Translations under genes and position numbers: made by a program
Origin: Peribacillus psychrosaccharolyticus ATCC 23296
Lineage (GTDB): Bacteria > Bacillota > Bacilli > Bacillales > DSM-1321
Assembly: GCF_000305495.1 (NCBI RefSeq)
Contig: NZ_AJTN02000200.1
Coordinates: 1-60,868 of the forward strand
Length of the DNA stretch: 60,868 nucleotides
Direction of reading: 5' to 3'
Shown: positions 44,769-54,637 of the stretch, in pieces
Layout: the number at the start of each line of letters is the position of its first letter
How positions within the stretch are numbered: position 1 is the stretch's first letter
The notes under the pieces: model-generated
Told to the model about the DNA's origin: nothing
Database searches by the model: none
The model's input: only the letters and a program-made list of their open reading frames with translations

Positions 44769-45836
44769 ATGAAGAACTTAGTCATACTAGGCGGAGGGTA
44801 TGGAGGGATGCGAATCCTTGAGCGATTGCTTCCTGGCCATCTTCCGGACGAAGTATCCATTACACTTATTGATCGTAATCCTTACCATAGTTTAAAAACA
44901 GAATTCTACGGTCTAGCTGCTGGAACGATTCCAGATCAGCATATACGCGTCGGGTTTCCTGATCACCCAAGACTTGAAAAGGTTTACGGCGAAATTGATT
45001 CTATAGACTTAGAACATAAACAAGTACTTCTTCTAAATCAAAAACCAGTGCCTTACGATGACCTTGTTATCGGTCTTGGTTGTGAAGATAAATATCACAG
45101 TGTTCCAGGTGCAGATGAGTTTACGTACAGCATACAAACAATAGACAAATCACGCCGTACATACCAAGCGTTAAATAACCTTGGTTCTGGGGGAACGGTT
45201 TCGATTGTCGGCGGAGGGTTAAGCGGAATTGAACTCGCTAGTGAGCTTTGTGAAAGCCGTCCTGACCTAAAGGTGAAACTGTTTGATCGTGGTCCGCATA
45301 TTCTATCTACGTTTCCAGTAAGACTGTACACGTATGTGGAATCATGGTTCACGAAGCATGGTGTCGAAATAGTCCACCATGCAAATATTACAAAAGTAGA
45401 AGAAAATATTCTTTATAATAATGATCAGCCTACACAGAGTGACGTAGTTGTCTGGACAGCTGGGATCCGACCGAATAGAATCGTCAGAGAAATGGACATT
45501 GAAAAAGACAAACAAGGCCGGGCTATTCTCACACCACAACATTTTCTTCCATCTGATGACAGTGTTTTTGTAGTAGGAGATTGCGCGAGTCTTCCACATG
45601 CTCCAAGTGCGCAGTTAGCAGAAGGACAAGCTGAACAAATCGTTCAGGTCCTTCAAAAAAAGTGGGCCAATCAACCACTTCCTGAAAGCTTCCCATTGAT
45701 TAAGCTTAAAGGTACATTAGGCTCTTTAGGTAAGAAGCAAGGCTTTGGACTTGTAGCCGAACGTCCAATTACAGGACGAGTGGCACGTCTCTTAAAATCG
45801 GGCATTCTTTGGATGTACAAAAATCATAGAGGATAA
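44769..45836 (+). CDS. yutJ: NADH dehydrogenase-like flavoprotein
   Basis: A 355-aa member of the type II NADH dehydrogenase family, a paralogue of yumB in this window. It has FAD-binding LVILGGGYGGMRILERL, NADH-binding VSIVGGGLSGIELASEL and VFVVGDCASLPHAPSAQLA. ATG 44769 follows AAAGGGGA; longer frame upstream lacks a binding site. It could pass NADH electrons to quinone and back up the broken yumB, though the family's B. subtilis member is uncharacterised. Confidence 0.9.
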   Translation: MKNLVILGGGYGGMRILERLLPGHLPDEVSITLIDRNPYHSLKTEFYGLAAGTIPDQHIRVGFPDHPRLEKVYGEIDSIDLEHKQVLLLNQKPVPYDDLVIGLGCEDKYHSVPGADEFTYSIQTIDKSRRTYQALNNLGSGGTVSIVGGGLSGIELASELCESRPDLKVKLFDRGPHILSTFPVRLYTYVESWFTKHGVEIVHHANITKVEENILYNNDQPTQSDVVVWTAGIRPNRIVREMDIEKDKQGRAILTPQHFLPSDDSVFVVGDCASLPHAPSAQLAEGQAEQIVQVLQKKWANQPLPESFPLIKLKGTLGSLGKKQGFGLVAERPITGRVARLLKSGILWMYKNHRG

Positions 45837-45840
45837 CCTT

Positions 45841-45867
45841 AAGCTTGCAGAAACTTTCTGCAAGCTT
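45841..45867 (+). terminator. terminator after yutJ
   Basis: AAGCTTGCAGAAA pairs perfectly with TTTCTGCAAGCTT with a single-base nominal loop; GTTTTTATT follows. Confidence 0.85.
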
Positions 45868-45871
45868 GTTT

Positions 45872-46204
45872 TTATTCTGTTCCTTCCACATACCCATATT
45901 CTTTTAATTTAGCAGCAATGGTTTTTAACCTTGGATTGCCTTCCCCCATAATTTCTCCCTCTATTAAGACAATGGGATAAAAAAGATCTTCTTCAATTAC
46001 TCTGTTTACAAATTGTTGAATAACAGGGTTATCATGTGGACTTTCGATATCAAAATATCTCATTTGTATATGTTGATTTGGGAATTTCCGATTTAGTGCA
46101 GCTCCAAGCCATTCATACGTTTCTTTCGATGAAGGCATTCCTACACAGCTTGCACAAACCTGTTCCGCTCCAAATACTTGTACTTCTGTCTCTTTATAAT
46201 TCAT
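45872..46204 (-). CDS. yuzD: YuzD (DUF1462) thioredoxin-like protein
   Basis: A 110-aa protein of DUF1462, with a thioredoxin-like fold and a CxxC in GAEQVCASCVGMPSSKETYEWL. The central block QMRYFDIESPHDNPV and the cis-Pro-like YPIVLIEGEIMGEGNPR support a redox role. It lies between yutJ and yutI and is divergent from yutI, as in B. subtilis. Confidence 0.88.
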   Translation of the reverse strand: MNYKETEVQVFGAEQVCASCVGMPSSKETYEWLGAALNRKFPNQHIQMRYFDIESPHDNPVIQQFVNRVIEEDLFYPIVLIEGEIMGEGNPRLKTIAAKLKEYGYVEGTE

Positions 46205-46335
46205 TATTTAACATCCCCTAACTATATTCTCCTGAATTTAAAAATAAGGCCTGTTTGAAAACTTTATACGTAGTTACAGATGGATTTTTTGCTTACTGAG
46301 CATTATAATAAAGAGTATGAAAGGAGTCGATTGCA

Positions 46336-46572
46336 ATGTCTGAACAGACAATGGAAGTACAGGTTCAAGAAGTTTTAGATAAGCTTCGTCCGTTTCTTCT
46401 TCGTGACGGCGGTGACTGTGAGCTTGTAGACGTAGATGAAGGAATCGTTAAGTTACGTCTTCTTGGCGCATGCGGCAGCTGCCCAAGTTCTACAATTACC
46501 CTTAAAGCCGGTATTGAACGCGCTCTTCTTGAGGAAGTACCTGGCGTAGTGGAAGTTGAACAAGTATTCTAA
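46336..46572 (+). CDS. yutI: NifU-like iron-sulfur scaffold protein
   Basis: A 78-aa Nfu-type protein with the NifU C-terminal domain: [20 protein letters not shown], then the cluster-binding CGSCPSST, and [19 protein letters not shown]. It likely carries or stores Fe-S clusters together with the SUF system and yutM. AAAGGAG precedes the ATG. Confidence 0.93.
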   Translation: MSEQTMEVQVQEVLDKLRPFLLRDGGDCELVDVDEGIVKLRLLGACGSCPSSTITLKAGIERALLEEVPGVVEVEQVF

Positions 46573-46588
46573 GTAACTTCAATATAGT

Positions 46589-46614
46589 AAAGCTGGCCTA
46601 TATAGGCCAGCTTT
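46589..46614. terminator. terminator between yutI and thrB
   Basis: The perfect palindrome AAAGCTGGCCTAT/ATAGGCCAGCTTT is followed on the plus strand by a T run; it may also serve the thr operon. Confidence 0.85.
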
Positions 46615-46619
46615 TTGTT

Positions 46620-47555
46620 TTACTTTTTACCTGTCTCCATTCCATCTCCTCGTGCATAAACCATTGCCTTGCTTCCTTCATTGTCAATATCAACCATCTG
46701 AACTGTGTATGATGGAAAAGTATTTGCCAAACACTCCAAAACCTGAGCGGCTTTTTCCTCCACCACTAGGCATAATACCGTAGGTCCAGCCCCGCTTAGC
46801 GCTGTCCCGACAGCACCTTTATCCGCCGCAGCTTGTTCAACTTTTGCCAAATGAGGAACCAACGTACTACGATATGGCTGATGAAACCTATCCTTTTTCA
46901 TCATTGCCCCAGCCAGCTCCCAATTACGGGTTAATAGAGCCGTCAGCAGAACATTAGCTGATGCACTGGCTAATACCGCATCTTGGTACCCTAAGCTTCT
47001 AGGTAAGACATTGCGTGAATCGTCTGTCCGAAGCTCATAATCTGGAATTACTGCAATAACCTTGATACCTTCAAGAGGATACGAAATTAAATGTGTTTCC
47101 TTCTCCGAATGCCAGCCGACAACAAGTCCACCAGAAACGGATGCACCAGCATTGTCTGGATGCCCCTCCAATAAGGATGCATGACGGATTTTCTCCTCTG
47201 TAGATAAATGAAGATTACCAGCAATATTGGCAAGTTCAATCCCTGCTACAATCGCAGATGCACTGCTTCCTAATCCACGAGTCAATGGAATGTCGCTGCA
47301 TACGGTCAAACAGCATGGCCTTAGTTCTGTATTATAGGCTGCAGCCACTTTTTTTGCGATAGAGACAATATAATTCGTTTCATCGGCAGGAAAAACCTTA
47401 AGATCTTCTGATAGAGGAATCACTTCCCACCTTTCCGAAAACCTTCCACGGACCTCTAAATACAGCGCAAGCGCGAGTCCAATAGAATCGAATCCTGGGC
47501 CAAGATTTGCGGTACTTGCTGGAACCTTGATTGAAAACATTGCCTCTTCATTCAT
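46620..47555 (-). CDS. thrB: homoserine kinase
   Basis: GHMP-family kinase of 311 aa that phosphorylates homoserine with ATP in threonine synthesis. It has [19 protein letters not shown], the ATP-binding [19 protein letters not shown], and the C-terminal [14 protein letters not shown]. It is the last gene of hom-thrC-thrB; its ATG overlaps the thrC stop by four bases. Confidence 0.96.
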   Translation of the reverse strand: MNEEAMFSIKVPASTANLGPGFDSIGLALALYLEVRGRFSERWEVIPLSEDLKVFPADETNYIVSIAKKVAAAYNTELRPCCLTVCSDIPLTRGLGSSASAIVAGIELANIAGNLHLSTEEKIRHASLLEGHPDNAGASVSGGLVVGWHSEKETHLISYPLEGIKVIAVIPDYELRTDDSRNVLPRSLGYQDAVLASASANVLLTALLTRNWELAGAMMKKDRFHQPYRSTLVPHLAKVEQAAADKGAVGTALSGAGPTVLCLVVEEKAAQVLECLANTFPSYTVQMVDIDNEGSKAMVYARGDGMETGKK

Positions 47556-48613
47556 ATTTTTACCGCACCCTGCAGATGCTCAATGATGATTTTTTCATCC
47601 ATTGGCAGCAGTTCCGCTTTGATTGAACTCGTCTCAACAGCCACATTCGGATCCTTCAAACCATTTCCGGTTAATACAGCCACGATCTTAGAACCGCGTT
47701 TGATTTCTCCGCTGGCCAGCTGTTTACGAATCCCAGCAATCGAGGCACATGAGGCTGGTTCAGCAAAAATTCCCTCTTTACTCGCTAATAAGTGATACGC
47801 TTCTAGTATTTCTGCATCAGACACTTCGTCAATCTTACCGTTTGATTCTTGAGCCGCTTCTACAGCAAATTTCCAGCTTGCAGGATTTCCAATCCGAATT
47901 GCTGTAGCAATTGTTTCTGGTTCCTCAAACACACGATTGTGAACAATAGCCGCTGCACCTTCGGCTTCAAAGCCTCTCATCTCGGGAAGCCCTGTCTGTT
48001 TCTTTTCATTGTATTCCTTGAATCCTTTCCAATAGGCTGTAATATTCCCAGCATTTCCAACTGGAAGGGCAAGAATATCGGGAGCAGCACCTAAAACATC
48101 TACAATCTCAAAAGCTGCTGTTTTCTGTCCTTCAATCCGGTAAGGATTAACCGAATTAACTAGTGTAATGGGGGCATTCTCACTGATATTACGGACAATT
48201 TGCAGCGCATTATCAAAATTACCTTCAATCGAAATGATTTCTGCTCCATACATGACAGCTTGTGCTAGTTTTCCCATTGCAATTTTTCCTTCTGGAATGA
48301 CGACGATACAACGTATATTCGCTCTAGCCGCATACGCAGCCGCAGCAGCAGACGTATTTCCAGTGGAAGCACAAATAATTGCGTCACTTCCCTCTTCAAT
48401 CGCTTTAGCAACGGCCATCACCATACCGCGATCCTTAAAAGAACCTGTTGGGTTTAACCCTTCATATTTTACATAAAGGTCAATTCCCCATTCCGCAGAA
48501 AGGTTGTTACATTTAATAAGGGGAGTATTTCCCTCATGAAGGGATAAATCCGGTGTTTCATCATTGATTGGCAGATAGTCTCTATATTCTTTTAACAGTC
48601 CGTTCCAACTCAT
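47552..48613 (-). CDS. thrC: threonine synthase
   Basis: PLP enzyme of 353 aa converting phosphohomoserine to threonine. The Schiff-base Lys is in [14 protein letters not shown], followed by the phosphate-binding [14 protein letters not shown] and the PLP-contact [10 protein letters not shown] loop. It overlaps hom and thrB by four bases each (ATGA), showing translational coupling throughout the operon. Confidence 0.96.
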   Translation of the reverse strand: MSWNGLLKEYRDYLPINDETPDLSLHEGNTPLIKCNNLSAEWGIDLYVKYEGLNPTGSFKDRGMVMAVAKAIEEGSDAIICASTGNTSAAAAAYAARANIRCIVVIPEGKIAMGKLAQAVMYGAEIISIEGNFDNALQIVRNISENAPITLVNSVNPYRIEGQKTAAFEIVDVLGAAPDILALPVGNAGNITAYWKGFKEYNEKKQTGLPEMRGFEAEGAAAIVHNRVFEEPETIATAIRIGNPASWKFAVEAAQESNGKIDEVSDAEILEAYHLLASKEGIFAEPASCASIAGIRKQLASGEIKRGSKIVAVLTGNGLKDPNVAVETSSIKAELLPMDEKIIIEHLQGAVKI

Positions 48614-49908
48614 TTTCCATTCTCCCCTTCAACACGGTACGTGCTTTTGATTTCTTTTACGATTTCATAATCATTCATTTTTTGCTGTATTTTTTCAAAA
48701 TTTTCTAGAGTTGCACGATGTGTTACAAGCACGATTTCCGACGAGTGCTCTTCCTCCATCGGCAATTGTAGTATTTTATCAAAGCTGACCCCATGTTCTG
48801 CAAATAGTGTGGTGATTTTCGCAAGTACTCCCACTTCGTCCTTTACATGCAGACGGAAAAAGAATTTCGCCTTAACTTCTGAAGGCTTCTTAAGTGTTTT
48901 TGAATATTGTGGTGAAACAGCACTTCGCCCATTTACACCTAATCTCATATTCTTCATAACAGAGACGAGATCTGATACTACAGCTGTAGCAGTTGGCAGA
49001 CTTCCCGCACCAGGACCATAAAACATAGTTTCCCCGACGGCTTCTCCATAGACATAAACCGCATTATATTCATTGTTCACAGATGCTAAAGGATGATGTT
49101 CAGGAAGCAAGGCAGGCTGAACACTTACTTCTACCTTATCACCATCTCTAGAAGATAAACCAATAAGCTTCATCGTATATCCAAGCCTCTTGCTATATAC
49201 TAAATCCTCCTCTGAAATTCCCGTGATGCCCTCATACTTCACATCTGCTAGATCGATATTCATTGAGAATCCCAGTGTAGAAAGAATCGCCATTTTACGC
49301 GCAGCATCTAGTCCGCTGACATCCGCAGTTGGATCTGCTTCTGCGTATCCAAGTGCCTGCGCTTCCTTTAATACATCTTGGTAAGCACTGCCGTTTTTAC
49401 TCATTTTCGTAAGAATAAAATTGGTGGTACCATTCACAATGCCCATCATTTTTGTAATCCGATCCGACGATAATCCATCTACAAGCCCACGTAGAATCGG
49501 GATACCTCCAGCAACACTAGCTTCATAGAATAAGTCACACTGATTATCAGTCGCAACTGTCAGCAGCTCTGAACCATATAAAGCCATTAAATCCTTGTTA
49601 GCTGTTACTACATGCTTTTTATTTTTCAAAGCCTCTAAGAGATAGGCTCTCGTTTCGTCAATCCCTCCCATAACTTCGATAATGACATCGATTTCCGGAT
49701 CATCTAATACATCCGCAGGATTCAAAGTAAGCTTCTCTTCAGGAACTTCCACATCACGTTCTTTATTCAAATTTTTAACAAGAATTTTCTTTATTCGAAC
49801 GGGACAGCCAATTTGATGGATTAGCTTATCCTGATTTCTTTCTATGATTTTTACTACTCCAGATCCAACCGTTCCGAGTCCTAGTAGGCCTATTGAGATA
49901 GTTTTCAT
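48610..49908 (-). CDS. hom: homoserine dehydrogenase
   Basis: NAD(P)-dependent enzyme of 432 aa reducing aspartate semialdehyde to homoserine. The Rossmann motif is [18 protein letters not shown], then [12 protein letters not shown] with the catalytic Lys, and [14 protein letters not shown] and the Asp/Lys block [14 protein letters not shown]. The C-terminal ACT domain ([20 protein letters not shown]) suggests feedback control by threonine. It is first in the operon and has a good promoter. Confidence 0.96.
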   Translation of the reverse strand: MKTISIGLLGLGTVGSGVVKIIERNQDKLIHQIGCPVRIKKILVKNLNKERDVEVPEEKLTLNPADVLDDPEIDVIIEVMGGIDETRAYLLEALKNKKHVVTANKDLMALYGSELLTVATDNQCDLFYEASVAGGIPILRGLVDGLSSDRITKMMGIVNGTTNFILTKMSKNGSAYQDVLKEAQALGYAEADPTADVSGLDAARKMAILSTLGFSMNIDLADVKYEGITGISEEDLVYSKRLGYTMKLIGLSSRDGDKVEVSVQPALLPEHHPLASVNNEYNAVYVYGEAVGETMFYGPGAGSLPTATAVVSDLVSVMKNMRLGVNGRSAVSPQYSKTLKKPSEVKAKFFFRLHVKDEVGVLAKITTLFAEHGVSFDKILQLPMEEEHSSEIVLVTHRATLENFEKIQQKMNDYEIVKEIKSTYRVEGENGK

Positions 49909-49967
49909 TTACGTTTCCCCCTGCCGTCTGTATATCCATTAAAAACATTTGTTCTTCTATAGTAGAC

Positions 49968-49996
49968 ATTATAAATTTATTTTTCTAAAATTTCAA
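49968..49996 (-). promoter_or_regulatory. sigma-A promoter of hom-thrC-thrB
   Basis: On the minus strand -35 TTGAAA (49996-49991), 17-base spacer and -10 TATAAT (49973-49968) lie about 60 bases before hom. The spacer is AT-rich; in B. subtilis this operon is repressed by ThrR, but I cannot define an operator here. Confidence 0.7.
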
Positions 49997-50076
49997 TAGG
50001 TGCCTCCCCATTTTTCCTCATTACACTGTTTGAATCCTTATGAACTAGCAGAATACATTGAGATTTTTTTTTAAAA

Positions 50077-50101
50077 AGTGCTTTCCATTATGGAAAGCAC
50101 T
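50077..50101 (-). terminator. terminator after the L,D-transpeptidase gene
   Basis: AGTGCTTTCCA pairs perfectly with TGGAAAGCACT across TTA, followed by five T on the minus strand. Confidence 0.85.
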
Positions 50102-50111
50102 ACTTTCATAC

Positions 50112-51023
50112 CTACAAATTCTTTAGACTAGTTTTTGAAGACAAAACAATTTGCGGATTTTGTGCAGGATCAAGCCAAGAAAGAATACGGACAACATTTT
50201 TCTCTGTTGTTGCCGCACATCCAGCGGTACTTGTTCCTCTTCCCCGCCAGACATGAAGAAAAATGGCACTGCCCTTCCCTTTAATAACAGGGTCCATATT
50301 ATACGAAATTACAGCCCCATATCTATAAAGCGGATGATTCATCACTTCATAGGATTTCCACTTTTTATTTGGATTCCCTTTGTAATGCACCCATTTGTTA
50401 TAATCTTTTGATGATGGATCATCTACCCAGAAATCATTCTTCGTTGTTTCTTTGTAAGGCCACGTTATCGAATCCAGCTTTTTTGTTTTTCCAAAGGCTG
50501 TCCCAAACGCATACATTCCTATTGGGGTTTTACCATCACCCTCTGTTTTTTGGTTTGTGAAGCCTTTTTTTCCAACGACCCCAGACATCTTAATCAATAC
50601 TCTTCGCCACTCTCCATACTTGATTTCATATGCTCGAATGGCGGCACTTGTACTTGTATTCTTTTCTCCTATGACAGTCAAAACCTGTTTTGCTCCTTTT
50701 TCCTTAAGAGCTTTGTTCATGAATCTTTTTTCGTCCGTGGTGAAGACTTCTTTGGCAGAATGAGCTTTAACATAAACAGGGCGGTTTTTATAACAAACCT
50801 GGTACCAGCTGTTCTTCCGCTCGACCACAGCTAACTTATTTCCTTTCGCCAGCGTTTTCACTGTGACTGATGTATGATCTTTTTTTTCTTTCAGGTCCGT
50901 TTTTTCCTTTAAAATAATGTTGAAAGCAGTCTTGCCGCATTCAGCAGCTAATGTTTCCTTTGGATGACTTATACTAAGAATGAAAAGGAACAGTACGAAC
51001 GTACATATAATTCTTTTTTTCAA
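50112..51023 (-). CDS. exported L,D-transpeptidase (YkuD domain) with SH3-like domain
   Basis: Predicted cell-wall L,D-transpeptidase, 303 aa. An N-terminal signal peptide (to about residue 27, SHPKETLAAEC) is followed by an SH3-like segment (residues 30-85) and a YkuD catalytic domain. The catalytic motif is IFLHVWRGRGTSTAGCAA, with the nucleophile Cys and upstream His; Ala replaces the usual His in SHGC, as in a subgroup of the family. The start is TTG at 51023, whose bases overlap the TGA of the upstream dehydrogenase (TTGA), with GGAGG nearby. The pair lies between hom and yutH, which are neighbours in B. subtilis. Confidence 0.85.
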   Translation of the reverse strand: MKKRIICTFVLFLFILSISHPKETLAAECGKTAFNIILKEKTDLKEKKDHTSVTVKTLAKGNKLAVVERKNSWYQVCYKNRPVYVKAHSAKEVFTTDEKRFMNKALKEKGAKQVLTVIGEKNTSTSAAIRAYEIKYGEWRRVLIKMSGVVGKKGFTNQKTEGDGKTPIGMYAFGTAFGKTKKLDSITWPYKETTKNDFWVDDPSSKDYNKWVHYKGNPNKKWKSYEVMNHPLYRYGAVISYNMDPVIKGKGSAIFLHVWRGRGTSTAGCAATTEKNVVRILSWLDPAQNPQIVLSSKTSLKNL

Positions 51024-52030
51024 GTAGATAATCCTCCAATATCTTCTTTTACTGACAACCACTCTTTATTAACTAATGTTTTAGGTTTCCTTCCAGTTAA
51101 AATTCTACTGATATTTTCTGAACACAAGTTCATCATTTCTATCCTTGTTTCTATGCTTGAACTGGCCATATGAGGTGTAGCAAGCACATTTGGTAATGAA
51201 ATCAATGGATGGTCAGATTCAATTGGTTCATTTGTGAATACATCCAGCCCTGCCCCGGCAATTTCCCCTTGAACAAGTGCTTTATGTAATGCGTCCTCAT
51301 CAACAACGCGTCCTCTAGACGTATTAATAAAAATGGCTGAATCCTTCATGCGTTTGAATGCTTCCGCATCAAACATATTCTCGGTTTCGGCTGTTAAGGG
51401 GGTCATACAGACAACATAATCGGAACGTTCAAGCAGTTCTTCAAAGCTGCAATAAACAGCCCCTAGATGCTGCTCAGCGAACGGCTTCCTATTCCGATTA
51501 TGGTAGAGAATCTCCATTTCAAACCCAAGGGAACGCTTAGCAACCGCTTCACCGATTTCTCCCATCCCAATTATTCCTAATGTCTTATGATGAATATCAT
51601 GACCAGCTAGTAATAACGGACTCCACGATTGCCAGTTTCCCTGCTTAACTGTTTCTGCACCTTCGGCTACCCTTCTCGCCGTTGCCATTAAAAGTGCAAA
51701 GGTGAAATCAGCCGTTGTATCTGTTAAAACATCTGGGGTATTACATACAGCAATGCCCTTAGAATTAGCAGCTTCCACGTCAATATTATCGTAGCCTACT
51801 GCCATATTAGCGATTACCTTCAAATTCTCAGCTTGCGCTAATAGGCTGGAGTCAATCTTATCCGAAATCGTTACGAATAATGCATCGACCTTTTTTGCCT
51901 CTTCAAGCAAAATCTCCGGGGGAACTGCATCTTCTTCCGAATCCCATATCCTTACTTCAAACTGTTTCTTTAAGTTACCAATAATGTCGGGAACCATTTT
52001 CCTTGTAATAAAAACGGACGGTTTACTCAT
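51020..52030 (-). CDS. D-2-hydroxyacid dehydrogenase (glyoxylate/hydroxypyruvate reductase-like)
   Basis: NAD(P)-dependent 2-ketoacid reductase of 336 aa. The NAD-binding loop is TLGIIGMGEIGEAVAKRS; the catalytic Arg is in INTSRGRVVDE, the Glu in LDVFTNEP and the His in ATPHMASS. The closest family members reduce glyoxylate, hydroxypyruvate or 2-keto-gluconate; D-lactate formation is possible but not shown. It is translated just ahead of an L,D-transpeptidase with overlapping stop and start (TTGA). Substrate is uncertain. Confidence 0.9.
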   Translation of the reverse strand: MSKPSVFITRKMVPDIIGNLKKQFEVRIWDSEEDAVPPEILLEEAKKVDALFVTISDKIDSSLLAQAENLKVIANMAVGYDNIDVEAANSKGIAVCNTPDVLTDTTADFTFALLMATARRVAEGAETVKQGNWQSWSPLLLAGHDIHHKTLGIIGMGEIGEAVAKRSLGFEMEILYHNRNRKPFAEQHLGAVYCSFEELLERSDYVVCMTPLTAETENMFDAEAFKRMKDSAIFINTSRGRVVDEDALHKALVQGEIAGAGLDVFTNEPIESDHPLISLPNVLATPHMASSSIETRIEMMNLCSENISRILTGRKPKTLVNKEWLSVKEDIGGLST

Positions 52031-52130
52031 TCTGTAATCCCCTTTCCGTGTTTGGTTATCGTTATCATAACATAGTAAAAAAGGGCGGAAAACAGATTAA
52101 GTAAATTTTCTAAATTTTCTTTTATGTTAC

Positions 52131-53132
52131 CTACAGCCAACTAATGGATGGGATGTTCAACTGTCTTGCAGGAACCTGAGCTATTTCATAAAATCGCTTT
52201 AAAAACTCCTCATAATAATGTGCCGTATCTGTATAGGCATTCAGCTTATCTTCCAATTCATTCGCTCTAGATTCTTTCGGGTTCGAGAAATACTCCTCAA
52301 TTGTTTCTACATAATGAATAGGGAACAGCAGCCGCGAATAGAGTAAGCGTGCCGAAAAGCTAGACAGCGCTCCGAGTGCTTGGTAATCAATCATGAATTC
52401 TGTAATTTCCGGCTGATGGGTAAGTGGTTTTGCAAAGTAATGTTCCCTAGTCCACTCAGCTATATCTCGACTTCCATGATCAAATACCCAATCAAATGGG
52501 TTCTTGATACATGGTTTTCCACTCCAGATATCATTAGTAAACCTTTCATAACAAACGGTTCCTCCGTCCGTCATAACAGGTGTATCATCGATTTCAGTAT
52601 CTACTAAATATTGTATTGCGTTTTCTGAAAGGGACATATAGTAAGGAAAACTTTCAATAAATTGTTTCTCAAATGAATTATTCGGATGTGCGACTAATTT
52701 GTCATTCCACATTCTTTCCAGCTGATCAATTCTCTGCTCCCAAAGTCCTTTCCATTCACCCACTCTAGAACACACCTTAATCGGTGTCGCAATGGAACGT
52801 GCCCGGTGATGAAACTTGGCTAGTTTCCTGCCCATTTGCGTGCTTCTCCCCTCTTCTTGAGAGGTGTTCTCCAGCAATAAAAATAATTGACCTTCCGTTA
52901 CAGAAATATAACTCCCCTCTTTGGAAAGAATAAATCTTGAAACATACCTATCTCCCTGAAGAGCTAAATGCTCAGACATTTGATGTCTTTCAGTTAACTC
53001 TTCCTCGTTCACTTCTTCTAATGGGATGATGCTGTAAATGGCTTCGCCTGAACGGAAGGTCGGGTATCTGTTTCCTTTTTCTTCCTTATCTACAGTGATA
53101 CCATACTGATCAAAGATTGTTTGCTCAATCAT
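52131..53132 (-). CDS. yutH: spore coat-associated protein YutH (CotS-like kinase fold)
   Basis: A 333-aa protein matching B. subtilis YutH, a CotS/CotI-related protein of the aminoglycoside phosphotransferase fold linked to the spore coat. Recognisable are KLAKFHHRARS, then DTPVMTDGGTVCYERFTNDIW (in place of the phosphotransferase active loop) and NPFDWVFDHGSRDIAEWTRE with the conserved DHGSRD block. The active-site His/Asp loop looks degenerate, so catalysis is uncertain. It faces away from yutG. Confidence 0.85.
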   Translation of the reverse strand: MIEQTIFDQYGITVDKEEKGNRYPTFRSGEAIYSIIPLEEVNEEELTERHQMSEHLALQGDRYVSRFILSKEGSYISVTEGQLFLLLENTSQEEGRSTQMGRKLAKFHHRARSIATPIKVCSRVGEWKGLWEQRIDQLERMWNDKLVAHPNNSFEKQFIESFPYYMSLSENAIQYLVDTEIDDTPVMTDGGTVCYERFTNDIWSGKPCIKNPFDWVFDHGSRDIAEWTREHYFAKPLTHQPEITEFMIDYQALGALSSFSARLLYSRLLFPIHYVETIEEYFSNPKESRANELEDKLNAYTDTAHYYEEFLKRFYEIAQVPARQLNIPSISWL

Positions 53133-53276
53133 ATTCCCCCGCCTTTTTTTAAAAGTGGCTGCACTACTTAAACATATGATGAAAGAGAAGGATTTCTGAA
53201 TGATTTTCTAAATTTTAGAATACATTTTGATAATAAGCGCTTTGCTGTACAAATTGTTAGAGAAACGGGTGATTAC

Positions 53277-53771
53277 ATGACAGAAAAAGTAAATGTATCT
53301 GAACAGACGGCAAAAAGATGGCTGCTGGAGCGTGGAGTAAAGATAAAGGATATTGCAGAGCTCGTGATGTTTTTACAATCTAGTTATCATGAAAATTTAC
53401 AGTTAAAGGATTGTATCCATAATGTCGAACGTGTCCTTTCTAAAAGAGAAGTTCAAAACGCAATTTTAACCGGCATTCAATTGGATATGCTTGCTGAGCA
53501 AAATATGCTAGAGCAGCCTCTTCAAGCGATCATCGAAACGGACGAAAGTCTATATGGTGTCGATGAGGTTCTTGCTTTTTCAATTGTAAATGTTTATGGT
53601 TCAATAGGTTTCACTAATTATGGATATGTCGATAAACTTAAACCTGGAATCCTCAAACATCTTAATGATAAGAGCAGCGGGAAGGTTCACACTTTTCTAG
53701 ATGATATTGTCGGTGCCATTGCTGCCGCCGCATCAAGCCGTCTTGCGCATCGAGATGATAACGCAGAATAA
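53277..53771 (+). CDS. yutG: phosphatidylglycerophosphatase A-like protein
   Basis: A 164-aa protein of the PgpA family (YutG). Conserved pieces are ERGVKIKDIAELVMFLQ, DESLYGVDEVLAF, and the metal-site FLDDIVGAIAAAA. E. coli PgpA dephosphorylates phosphatidylglycerophosphate in the membrane; this short form has no clear membrane helix, so the substrate is not certain. It is divergent from yutH. Confidence 0.87.
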   Translation: MTEKVNVSEQTAKRWLLERGVKIKDIAELVMFLQSSYHENLQLKDCIHNVERVLSKREVQNAILTGIQLDMLAEQNMLEQPLQAIIETDESLYGVDEVLAFSIVNVYGSIGFTNYGYVDKLKPGILKHLNDKSSGKVHTFLDDIVGAIAAAASSRLAHRDDNAE

Positions 53772-53814
53772 ACTTGGTTTAAGTTTATGTTTAAGGATCC
53801 GGTTTTAACTAAAC

Positions 53815-53840
53815 AAAGCCGGCCCCATTGGACCGGCTTT
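53815..53840. terminator. terminator between yutG and yutF
   Basis: AAAGCCGG pairs with CCGGCTTT across a ten-base loop between convergent genes. Confidence 0.72.
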
Positions 53841-53850
53841 ACGTTATCTT

Positions 53851-54615
53851 TTAAAATTCCCATTGATCAAGAGAATCAAGTACATGTGTTGGCTTAACCT
53901 TATATTTAGTCAAATGTTCTTTTGTTGTTACGCCTGTGTGGACAAGCAAGGTGTCCATTCCAGCATTAATTCCTGCTAGGATGTCCGTATCGTAATTATC
54001 ACCGACCATAATCGTTTCATCTTTACTGATTCCTAACACTTTCAAAGCCTGTTCTACAATTATGGATTCCGGTTTACCAATGAACACCGGCTGCACGCCG
54101 GTTGAAACCGTAACAACCGATGTGATCGAACCATTTCCAGGCAGAAAACCACGTTCTGTCGGCAAAGCAATGTCACCATTTGTTGAGATAAAGAATGCAC
54201 CGTTTCGAACAGCAAGACATGCTTTTGTCAGTTTTTCATAATTGATACCACGATCAATCCCCATAACGACAAAGTCTGGTTTTTCATCCGTTATGTGAAT
54301 CCCCTTTGCTTGAAGAGCGGCAATGATTCCTTCTTCTCCCACTACATAAGCAGTCGAATCGCTTTTTCGTTCTGCAATAAAATTAGCTGTCGCCATACTC
54401 GTTGTAAAGACTTGATCATCCTTTGCTTCTATTCCAAATTCACGTAATTTTTCTGCCACCTGCTCAGGTGTTCTTGATGAATTATTCGTAACAAATAAAT
54501 AGGGAATCTTTCGTTTAACCAGGCCCTCAATAAAAGCACCTGCTTCTTCAATTTTCTCTGTTCCTCTATAGATTGTTCCATCTAAATCAATAAGGTAACC
54601 TTTATAGTGTGTCAA
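53851..54615 (-). CDS. yutF: HAD-superfamily sugar-type phosphatase (NagD-like)
   Basis: A 254-aa HAD subfamily IIA hydrolase. Motif I is LIDLDGTIYRG with the nucleophile Asp, motif II is FVTNNSSRTP, motif III Lys is in FIGKPESII, and motif IV is MVGDNYDTDILAGINAGMDTLLV. The family (NagD/AraL type) cleaves small phosphate esters; the physiological substrate is not known. It matches B. subtilis YutF and lies next to yutE on the same strand. Confidence 0.9.
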   Translation of the reverse strand: MTHYKGYLIDLDGTIYRGTEKIEEAGAFIEGLVKRKIPYLFVTNNSSRTPEQVAEKLREFGIEAKDDQVFTTSMATANFIAERKSDSTAYVVGEEGIIAALQAKGIHITDEKPDFVVMGIDRGINYEKLTKACLAVRNGAFFISTNGDIALPTERGFLPGNGSITSVVTVSTGVQPVFIGKPESIIVEQALKVLGISKDETIMVGDNYDTDILAGINAGMDTLLVHTGVTTKEHLTKYKVKPTHVLDSLDQWEF

Positions 54616-54637
54616 TTGATAACCTCCAACCAGTTGT

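Noticed and set aside
49974-49996. CodY box in the hom promoter
   Set aside because: AATTTTAGAAAAATA differs from the CodY consensus at about four positions once aligned; too weak in AT-rich DNA.
49909-50076. T-box or other riboswitch before hom
   Set aside because: The leader after the promoter is only about 50 bases, with no terminator/antiterminator pair or T-box motif.
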